From: Paulinella micropora
Taxonomy: Eukaryota; Cercozoa; Imbricatea; Euglyphida; Paulinellidae
Length of the DNA: 64,000 nucleotides
Direction: 5' to 3'
Assembly: GCA_019918135.1 (NCBI GenBank)
Contig: WBZZ01002750.1
Span: 287,464 to 351,463, forward strand
Below the pieces are notes generated by a model. It was not told the origin of the DNA and made no database searches. It saw only the letters and a list, made by a program, of their open reading frames with translations. The position numbers and the translations under genes were made by a program. Positions 57,273 to 64,000 of the stretch are shown one piece after another (within the stretch, counting starts at the first letter, position 1; the number at the start of each line of letters is the position of its first letter).

Positions 57273-60269
57273 TCACTGCCTTCGTCGTCTGGCGCGGATT
57301 TCTTTGCCTGGTGGAGGACCACCAACAAAAGTCAGATCGAACTTTGACTGTTCGAGAATGTCCCAGATCTTATTAGGGATTCCGCCCAACGATAATTCAA
57401 AAGGGACATCAAGCACTCCTCTTGGCAGTGTCTGAATGGTCCACGCAGTGTAATCCTTGTCTCTGGGAGTAATTGTATCATCCCATGTCTCGAGACTTTT
57501 TGCGTCTTTATATACTGGCAGATAATGTCTTGCCTTTGGAACCTCAACCGGGTCCATACTTCTCCAGAACTGGAGTATCGGTTGTACTATCTTTGCGGCT
57601 GATGATATTTTGAGTGTCCGTGTGACACGCATCTGTCGTGGGACCGCCACGACCCGCATCAAGTATAAGTCTGAGAGAGTGTCATCAGCGACATGTTGTT
57701 CCGCTGGTCTCATCAGATAGAAAACATTTTTCACCCATGCGATGGTTGCTATCGCATCGCCTTCCTTCCATCGCTCATGGACAATCTCAACGTTGCCCGC
57801 GTTTGGGTCAGTGTCCGTCCCCTCCTCGTCCTGGTGGACGTCCTTTGATCTCATCGACCTCATCGCCTTCCTCGGTTGGTCGTTGACAAGATCATTCCGC
57901 GCTCTCCTTAGCTGCGCCTCTGTGATCTTCTCCTTCTTTCCGCTATGCTCTCGCGGAGACTTGGACTGAGTCCCCACCGCGCTTATGCGGTCAGTCTTCT
58001 CCTTGCTGTCCACCTCACTCTCCTCCTTCTCAGCTATCGGTGCCCGATAAGCATCGTCTTGGTCTATGCCAGCCTCCTTGTGGATGGGCGGCACCTCTTT
58101 GAAATCATCCTTCATCCGTTTTAACGCCTCCTCAACTGATTCATCTTCCAGTAAAAAGGGATCATACTTAATCAGCCTTCTTACATTCACAATTTGCACC
58201 TTCCCTCTACCCCTGATCTTGTAATTCAGAGGTCCCGTCTGTTCCATAATCTGATAAGGTCCTTTCCAGTGAGTGAACAGCTTAGAGCTGACTCCCTTCG
58301 GGACTTGAGGATGGTACAATAGTACAATATCACCGACCTGGAACTTGATCTGATCCAAGTGCGCTTGTCGCACCCCTTCAGCATCAGTCTTTCGGCGCTC
58401 CGCCTCTCTATGCGCCCTGACTATTTGTTCCGCCTCCATCTTCACTCTAAGTCTCATCCCAAACAACTCATCCGCATCCGCCCAAGTGTCTTTTGGGTGA
58501 AGGAGCGAAGTCGGGATATCAGGCTCACGCCCATATACTAACTGATATGGCGAGATTGAGCTCTTCGAGCCTCCTAACGCCGTAGAGGGTAGACAGTTCA
58601 TTGCAAACGCAAATGATGGTGCTGCCTCGACCCATGCTCTTTGATTCTCCTTCTTCGTGCAATACATCTTTAGCGAGGCTTTGAGGGGTCTGTGTACCCG
58701 CTCGATTTTCCCATTTGCTCGCGGGTTATAGGCAGTAACATATTGCCATTTCATCCCGTAATACTTAGATAGTTTGTCGATGACCTCGTTATTAAAGTCC
58801 GAGCCTCGATCAGAACATATCTTTCTTGGTACTCCGATCTGTGAGATGATCCTATCGATCAGCGCCTCGGCCGTCGTCTTGCCGGTAACGTCTTTGACAG
58901 GGATGATCCACACATAGTTGGTGGCTCTGTCAATAGCCGTAAGGAGGTATTTGTAACCATCCTTCGATTCTGGGAAAGGTCCCACATGATCAATGTGTAT
59001 AAACTCAAACATCCCCGCATGAAGAGGAAATTCGCCAATCAGGCCGAAATTTGCCTTCAGTGGTGTTTTGTTTATCTTGCACGGGATGCATGCATCCACC
59101 GCCTGATCTATCTCCTCCTTCATCTTCTTCCACCAGAATCGCCTCGCTACGAACATGTGAGTTCGTTGTCGACCCGGATGCGCCAAAAGTGGGCAATTGT
59201 GGGCTGCGACAAATATAAATCGTCTCAGACTCTCCGGTACCCAAAGGGTCCATTTGTCAGGCTGTGACGCATAGCGACCGTGAAGGCCCTTGTACCACAG
59301 TAGACCATCTCTCCATCCCATCTCCTTCATCTGATCTTTGATCGCTTTCGTCATCCGTAGCTCATCCGGGTTCTGATATAACTGTATCAGTTCTTTAAAC
59401 TCCGGATCTTGAGCCTGTTGTTGCCTCCATGCGGTAGGCGAGGCTATATGGATAGTACCATCTTCTAGCCGTACCCCGATTCTTTCCGGGTCATCGTCTA
59501 GGTCACTTCTCCGCTCTTGAGGAGGCTCCGCATAAACATCCTGCGTCTCCTCTTCCTCTCTTATGTTCGCCTTCGCATTCTCATATACCTCATAGGACCA
59601 CTCAGCGTCCTCCTGGGTATGTAGCTCACAACATATCCCGTGATCCGGGCCTTGTGGACTGTACCGTAGACCTGTGCGGTCATATCGGACTCCACTCGCC
59701 ATCTCCATCGCCTCAATGTGGCTGACCTCATACACCTTGTCAGTGGACAAGTCTTCCATCTCCACCGTGGACACCAACGCCGATACTTCTGAGTTAAACT
59801 CTAGCCTAGAGAGGCTATCAGCGACCACATTTCGCTTTCCCGGTAGATGGACCATTGTAAAATCGAAACAAGACAAGAACGCTTGCCACCGCGCCAGCCG
59901 TCCCGTCTGTTCATGATTCATCAACCATAACAGGTTATGATGATCAGTTCTGACAGTAAATTGAGGTCCTCCCCACAAATACTCTCTGAGCCTCTTGAGG
60001 GCCCATACTACCGCCAACGCCTCTCTTTGCCTTGTGCAATAGTTTCTCTCCGCCGCACACAACTTCCTACTAATAAACATGATTGGGCGTAATTTCTTCT
60101 CCTCATCCTCTTGTTGTAATACAGCCCCAATCGCAAACTTAGATGCGTCTGTATCGACTACGAATTGTTTCGTAAAGTCGGGCATCGTTAACACCAGTCC
60201 TCCGTCTTTCGGGTCTTTGTAAATGAGATCTTTGAGCGCATGAAACGCTTGCAAAGCCTCTTCGCCCAC
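57273..60269 (-). CDS. Gypsy 2 pol: RNase H, integrase and C-terminal extension
   Basis: 998 codons open without interruption; the N-terminal border at 60269 is a frame change, not a true start. RNase H: VVDTDASKFAIGAVL and TRQREALAVVWALKRLREYLWGG. Linker with LPGKRNVVADSLSRLE. Integrase: AHNCPLLAHPGRQRTH and CIPCKINK for the zinc element, HIDHVGPFPES for the first Asp, CSDRGSDF for the second, NGKIERVHRPLK for the Glu. An SH3/chromo-like region (HWKGPYQIMEQTGPLNY) and the ~190-residue C-terminal extension follow, also present in gypsy 1. Confidence 0.9.
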   Translation of the reverse strand: MGEEALQAFHALKDLIYKDPKDGGLVLTMPDFTKQFVVDTDASKFAIGAVLQQEDEEKKLRPIMFISRKLCAAERNYCTRQREALAVVWALKRLREYLWGGPQFTVRTDHHNLLWLMNHEQTGRLARWQAFLSCFDFTMVHLPGKRNVVADSLSRLEFNSEVSALVSTVEMEDLSTDKVYEVSHIEAMEMASGVRYDRTGLRYSPQGPDHGICCELHTQEDAEWSYEVYENAKANIREEEETQDVYAEPPQERRSDLDDDPERIGVRLEDGTIHIASPTAWRQQQAQDPEFKELIQLYQNPDELRMTKAIKDQMKEMGWRDGLLWYKGLHGRYASQPDKWTLWVPESLRRFIFVAAHNCPLLAHPGRQRTHMFVARRFWWKKMKEEIDQAVDACIPCKINKTPLKANFGLIGEFPLHAGMFEFIHIDHVGPFPESKDGYKYLLTAIDRATNYVWIIPVKDVTGKTTAEALIDRIISQIGVPRKICSDRGSDFNNEVIDKLSKYYGMKWQYVTAYNPRANGKIERVHRPLKASLKMYCTKKENQRAWVEAAPSFAFAMNCLPSTALGGSKSSISPYQLVYGREPDIPTSLLHPKDTWADADELFGMRLRVKMEAEQIVRAHREAERRKTDAEGVRQAHLDQIKFQVGDIVLLYHPQVPKGVSSKLFTHWKGPYQIMEQTGPLNYKIRGRGKVQIVNVRRLIKYDPFLLEDESVEEALKRMKDDFKEVPPIHKEAGIDQDDAYRAPIAEKEESEVDSKEKTDRISAVGTQSKSPREHSGKKEKITEAQLRRARNDLVNDQPRKAMRSMRSKDVHQDEEGTDTDPNAGNVEIVHERWKEGDAIATIAWVKNVFYLMRPAEQHVADDTLSDLYLMRVVAVPRQMRVTRTLKISSAAKIVQPILQFWRSMDPVEVPKARHYLPVYKDAKSLETWDDTITPRDKDYTAWTIQTLPRGVLDVPFELSLGGIPNKIWDILEQSKFDLTFVGGPPPGKEIRARRRRQ

Positions 60270-60796
60270 TTCTCAAAGTCTCCAAAATCTATCATTTTAT
60301 CCAACTTAGCCCGTGTTGCACCCCAATCGGGTATAAACTGGCTATAGTATTGCGCCATCGCAAGGAATGAGTGCAATTCAGTGCGGTTCTTCGGTATCGG
60401 TCGATTCATAATCTCCTCTCTCTTCTCTTTGGATATCGAGACTCGATTATGGGAGATCTCGTACCCTAAGTATGTCACACTCGTCTTGGCAAGTTGACAC
60501 TTCTTTAGATTGCACTTCAGGCCAAAAGCTCCGGTGCGCCTGAATATATCGGACAAATGATCGATATGCTCCTCCATTGTGTTAGAGTATACGATAATGT
60601 CATCGATATAGCAAAATGCATATTCTCCCGCCTTCTGTCCCCGCCTTCTCATAAAGCCACCGTCAGACAAATCATCGTACTGACTGCTCAACATCTTCTG
60701 CATCGCCTTCTGGAAAAGTCCTGGGCTTGCTTGAGGCCCATCGGAAGCACTTTCCATTGATATATTTCCATACCCACCACAAATGCCGTCAGCCAT
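60188..60796 (-). CDS. Gypsy 2 pol: reverse transcriptase palm and thumb
   Basis: Real coding starts near 60725, where it takes over from the upstream frame, and has PGLFQKAMQKML, the FCYIDDIIVYS catalytic box and the thumb HSFLAMAQYYSQFIPDW. It ends by passing to the next frame near 60260. Both transitions fall in C or G runs that look one base short (near 60725 and 60260). Confidence 0.85.
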   Translation of the reverse strand: MADGICGGYGNISMESASDGPQASPGLFQKAMQKMLSSQYDDLSDGGFMRRRGQKAGEYAFCYIDDIIVYSNTMEEHIDHLSDIFRRTGAFGLKCNLKKCQLAKTSVTYLGYEISHNRVSISKEKREEIMNRPIPKNRTELHSFLAMAQYYSQFIPDWGATRAKLDKMIDFGDFEKWAKRLCKRFMRSKISFTKTRKTEDWC

Positions 60797-63051
60797 CTGG
60801 ACTTTTCCTCAAGTGGTATCTGCCAGAAGCCATTCTTAAGGTCAATGACCGAATAGAATTTTGCATTCCGCAGTACTCTCCTTCCTTCTTCTAATGTCGG
60901 GAGAGGATTTCTCTCTTCCTCCAGCACCTTGTTAACACGAGCATAGTTAACTGTCAGGCGCCATTCTCCTCCTGGCTTCGGCACTATTCTCGGTTGTGAG
61001 ACTATTGAAGATGTTGATATCTCAATAAAGTCCTCATTGAGCAGCTGTCTTGCTAGCTCCTCCGCTATCTTCGCCTCATGTATACTCAAATTCGCCCTTC
61101 GTGGTGCCGGTGACGGCTCCGCACCCGGTATTTTGTAAATAACCGCAGTGAAATCTTCAGGCTTGACACCACCTGCATGTGGAGGGTCAAAAATTTCCTT
61201 GTTCGCCTCTAATTTGGCTTTTAAAAGCTCCTTCTCCTTCTCCGTGCCTACTCCTTCTTCCAATATTTTCCGCGCCGCCTCTTGAAAATCTTCATCAGAC
61301 ATCTGCTTATGCTGCTTGAGGGGTTCTCTGTCCTCCTCCAAGCCTAAGTCCTCTTCCGAGACATCATCTAGGCCCGTCTTTTCATACGTGACCGTGTCCG
61401 GCTCATCATCTTTACCGAGCTCCACCAGCATGTCAATGAGTCTCGCGTATTGCAAAGGAGCTTTACGGGTGTAAAAACCATCAAAGCATGTGAATGCTTG
61501 CTGTATCAATTTCAACTTGTCGAGGTCTCTGAGCTTCCGCTTGTATGCACTGCTCTGCTCACGAGTTCCCATACGACAAGCCACCACTAGCTGTTGCTTG
61601 CGAGAGGGTACCGGTATAGGATGATCAATAAGCCGGTCCCTTATTTCCTGCGCCCATATCGCCTTCTCATTATATGGCAGGATAATAGTATACGGCTTAT
61701 TATTTTCGAATAAAGTCCGTAAGCATTTCTTCACTTCAGACAGTGAACGCGGCCACGTGGGCTCGTCACCCCAGAAATCAGTAATAAAACTTTTAATAGT
61801 TTCTGGTGGAGTATCCGGGATTCGCCCCGTTCTCCTTGGTACAAACTCCTCCCTTTTTTCTTCTCCTACTTTCGCATGGAAACAGTATCCGTTAGTAATA
61901 TGGACATCTGTTCCTACTCCTTCCGCGAATCTCGCCAACGACGGGCTTCTTTGTGCGACACATATAATCTCCTCCTTTCGCTTCTCGATTAAGTCATCAA
62001 TAGACTTTTTGTCCCAATGGCATGTCGGAACTGTGACAGTGCACACTTGGGATTCCCAATTGTCGGTCCAGGACAGTTCATCCGGTCTTACGACATGGGG
62101 GTGAACGTACACCTCAAGTGCCTCATGTGCGATGGCCATCTTTTTGTGATCCGTCGCTAGACTCAGCTCATAAGCCTCATAAGAGTCAGTAGCGTTGAAG
62201 GGATCAATATCGTTCTCTTCTCCTCTTTTTACTCCATATATCACTCGCCGTGCGGCGCAATCAATCACAGCCCCCATCGTAGCCAATTGGTCATACGATA
62301 GTAATATTGACCCGTGGTAACCGGGGACGACATAGAGGTCCATACGGTATACTCGTGCGGATTTCAATTTAAAGGTCAGTGTGATGATTCCCGTGATATC
62401 CGTCCGGCTGCTCACTCCTTTGAGAGTGCCCGTTGACTTTTTCATATTTCCGTCCACCCAGTCCCGGTATCGATTAAAAAACTTCCGGCCGACAATATTA
62501 ATATTCGCCATCGTATCATTACCAACTTTTAATATTGTCTTCAATGTTTCACAATAAAGTTCCGTATAACACAGAGCATCGGGCCTGTGTATATTGGCTG
62601 CGAGAACAAGAACTTTACGTTCCAAATTTTGGAGTCTTGTCTCTAAGTTTTTCAACTCCTCCTTCTTCTCCTCCTGCTTCACCTCATTAACATTTTTATT
62701 ATTCTGCGGTACTGGTGCGTTTACTATTTGAGCGACATTGTCTTGTGGTACTTGAGTACACACATTGTCTTTTTGCTCGCCACCCGCCGCGACCGTAGAC
62801 ATTGAGTCTGTTCGTGGTTGTTTGCTTGGCCGAGGCGATACGTCTGCCATTGGCCTCCTCGCCTCCATCGCAAGTCTCGCCTTCCTATTTGCATCAGTTA
62901 TCATTGGTAACCGTGCTGTATGAACGGGTATGAGACTACCTTGGGGCTGCAGTCTCTGTGTACCCACATCTTTGTTTTCACATAGAGGAAGCGTTGGCCC
63001 AGTCTGCACAACAGCATTAGAAAGCACTGTGACTTTAGGGTTAAACTTCAC
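60688..63051 (-). CDS. Gypsy 2 pol: linker, protease and reverse transcriptase fingers
   Basis: 787 codons overlapping gag by 4 bases. A Gln/Pro-rich linker and a coiled coil (~125-150) precede the protease region with VGNDTMANINIVG, in which Asp-Thr-x-Ala replaces Asp-Thr/Ser-Gly-Ala, and the VVPGYHGSILLSYDQLATMGAVID strand block typical of retropepsin C-terminal halves (I-LG-D-L). RT fingers follow: VPKPGGEWRLTVNYARVNK and YSVIDLKNGFWQIPL with the first catalytic Asp. The frame is lost just after KVLPMGLKQA. Confidence 0.85.
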   Translation of the reverse strand: MKFNPKVTVLSNAVVQTGPTLPLCENKDVGTQRLQPQGSLIPVHTARLPMITDANRKARLAMEARRPMADVSPRPSKQPRTDSMSTVAAGGEQKDNVCTQVPQDNVAQIVNAPVPQNNKNVNEVKQEEKKEELKNLETRLQNLERKVLVLAANIHRPDALCYTELYCETLKTILKVGNDTMANINIVGRKFFNRYRDWVDGNMKKSTGTLKGVSSRTDITGIITLTFKLKSARVYRMDLYVVPGYHGSILLSYDQLATMGAVIDCAARRVIYGVKRGEENDIDPFNATDSYEAYELSLATDHKKMAIAHEALEVYVHPHVVRPDELSWTDNWESQVCTVTVPTCHWDKKSIDDLIEKRKEEIICVAQRSPSLARFAEGVGTDVHITNGYCFHAKVGEEKREEFVPRRTGRIPDTPPETIKSFITDFWGDEPTWPRSLSEVKKCLRTLFENNKPYTIILPYNEKAIWAQEIRDRLIDHPIPVPSRKQQLVVACRMGTREQSSAYKRKLRDLDKLKLIQQAFTCFDGFYTRKAPLQYARLIDMLVELGKDDEPDTVTYEKTGLDDVSEEDLGLEEDREPLKQHKQMSDEDFQEAARKILEEGVGTEKEKELLKAKLEANKEIFDPPHAGGVKPEDFTAVIYKIPGAEPSPAPRRANLSIHEAKIAEELARQLLNEDFIEISTSSIVSQPRIVPKPGGEWRLTVNYARVNKVLEEERNPLPTLEEGRRVLRNAKFYSVIDLKNGFWQIPLEEKSRWLTAFVVGMEIYQWKVLPMGLKQAQDFSRRRCRRC

Positions 63052-63911
63052 AGTCTTCTCCTTCCTCTCTTCTTCCCCCTCCAGTCATTCCACCACCTCG
63101 AAACGATTACCTTGAGTAGTGTCCGGGTAGGATGACGTATCGGTCTCCGAGGCAGTGTTGTAGGCCTGAGCTCGACCGAAATTCGGGTTGGAGCTTGCCC
63201 ACGAGCCTCCTCCTCCTCTGGGTGGGGGGCTGGAGCTCGAACAGCTCTCCCTCCATAAGGGGTATATCCCCGACCTCCTCCTCTTCCTCTCTGAGGGGTT
63301 CCCTGCCACCTCGAGGCTCCTCTCCATGTTCCTCGTCCTCGTCCTCCTCCTCCTCCTCCTCCTCGTCCTCCTGCTCCTGCTCCTCCTTCTCGTCCTCTTT
63401 GAGAGGCCTTTAAGTTCTTTTGTCTCTCCCTTTCCTCCTTCTTCTCCTTCATCCTCTTCATGTAGGTAATGATTGCCTCTCGTAACTCCTCATCATCACA
63501 CATATTGGCATACCAACCTTCGTTCACAGCGGCAATCTGAAGCATATTGAAAAGGCCCGGTTCCTTGCCTTCCGTCCTGCTCAGAAAATTTGCCCTTGCT
63601 GTTGGGTTCTGCCTATCATGATTGAAAGAGCAGTCTCTGTTCTCCATCTGTGCCTTACACTGCAAGCCCGCGAACCACCTCCAACATGCGGTCTTCAGGT
63701 CTGGCTCTCTCTGTCTCTTCCAACCGGCAACTCTGTTTGTGTACGTGGCTTGTGCGCCAACAGGTACACCGCCTGCCTGTGCCGTATGTGCCTCCGTGAG
63801 CGAGTCCATGTTTGAGCATGCACTCATCACTTCTTGAAACAGTGCTGACGGAGCAACGCTTTGAACCGTATTTTCGAACACGTGTGTCTCGAGGAAGTTC
63901 TTGGACTTCAC
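63048..63911 (-). CDS. Gypsy 2 Gag with CCCH-type zinc finger and RGG tail
   Basis: 287 codons from an ATG at 63911. ACWRWFAGLQCKAQMENRDCSFNH has C-x8-C-x6-C-x3-H, a CCCH-type finger in place of the usual CCHC zinc knuckle. An acidic helix (~145-175), then a long Gly/Arg-rich RGG region (~170-230) and a basic Arg/Thr tail. The RGG region would bind RNA. It ends four bases into the pol ORF, suggesting a frameshift or reinitiation. The frame upstream of 63911 was not examined beyond the window. Confidence 0.75.
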   Translation of the reverse strand: MKSKNFLETHVFENTVQSVAPSALFQEVMSACSNMDSLTEAHTAQAGGVPVGAQATYTNRVAGWKRQREPDLKTACWRWFAGLQCKAQMENRDCSFNHDRQNPTARANFLSRTEGKEPGLFNMLQIAAVNEGWYANMCDDEELREAIITYMKRMKEKKEERERQKNLKASQRGREGGAGAGGRGGGGGGGRGRGTWRGASRWQGTPQRGRGGGRGYTPYGGRAVRAPAPHPEEEEARGQAPTRISVELRPTTLPRRPIRHPTRTLLKVIVSRWWNDWRGKKRGRRRL

Positions 63912-64000
63912 TGAGCTAAACGTCGAGCATTGTTGTATGAGCTGAGTAAGCTTACTCGGTTAACTGTGTGTAACGCCGAGAAAAAAATAGAGGATGATCG
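63912..64000 (-). other. Leader region of gypsy 2
   Basis: No gene is visible. TGTGTAACGCC near 63966 weakly resembles the LTR end TGTAATGCCC, but the window stops too soon to tell. Confidence 0.3.

Larger units (their letters stand above)
56195..64000 (-). mobile_element. Ty3/gypsy-type retrotransposon 2, 3' part to window edge
   Basis: Coding on the minus strand in the order gag (63911-63048), protease-RT (63051-60688), RT-RNase H and integrase (to 57273). It interrupts a SINE at 56195 with TGTAATGCCCCC on the plus strand, that is, an LTR ending GGGGGCATTACA. The 5' LTR lies beyond 64000. It is the same family as gypsy 1, with shared motifs throughout pol, but much better preserved. Confidence 0.85.

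Overview
The window is eukaryotic: it holds LTR retrotransposons, a piggyBac element, tRNA-derived SINEs, long microsatellites and short GT-AG introns. I see no rRNA, tRNA or ordinary housekeeping gene, so the host cannot be named; a microbial eukaryote or alga is a guess. Almost every base belongs to a mobile element, and the elements sit inside one another.

Positions 1-48129 are one nested locus. The outermost layer is a decayed Ty3/gypsy element (5' end before the window, 3' LTR at 47624-48129). A Ty1/copia element (711-7305, 316-bp LTRs, 5-6 bp target duplication) sits in its gag. A 32.4-kb element with ~385-bp terminal inverted repeats (8969-41350, TTAT duplication) sits further downstream in the same polyprotein; the gypsy frame resumes in phase on its far side. 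That TIR element encodes a spliced, frameshifted minus-strand gene resembling a DUF7869-type protein with a RanBP2-type zinc finger at its C-terminus, a minus-strand SET-like gene, and a plus-strand multi-exon gene with a very long Lys-Glu repeat. Its genes point outward to the two ends. I do not recognise it as a known superfamily.

Inside the zinc-finger codons of the DUF7869-like gene sits the youngest layer, a complete AT-rich 20,786-bp Polinton/Maverick-type element (9865-30650). It has a perfect 6-bp duplication (CATGTC) and ~338-bp TIRs whose outer ~297 bp look identical. It carries integrase, a PolB of protein-primed type, A32-like packaging ATPase, adenain-like protease, penton-like and double-jelly-roll capsid proteins, an S74-chaperone fibre, a second surface-protein candidate, a class 3 lipase, and two related zinc-finger genes just inside the ends. 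The morphogenesis genes run rightward through the centre; replication and integration genes lie on the minus strand near the ends. Nearly all frames are open. GC-rich hairpins are scattered through it, and two virion genes share a structured leader.

From 48130 to 53021 there is a minus-strand copia remnant, a cluster of AGTGATGATCACT-like palindromes, TAA microsatellites, a ~165-bp repeat pair and several copies of a tRNA-derived SINE. A piggyBac element (53022-55890) is inserted at TTAA in one SINE. A second Ty3/gypsy element (minus strand, 56195 to beyond 64000), related to the first, interrupts another SINE; its pol is broken by two single-base changes in homopolymer runs.
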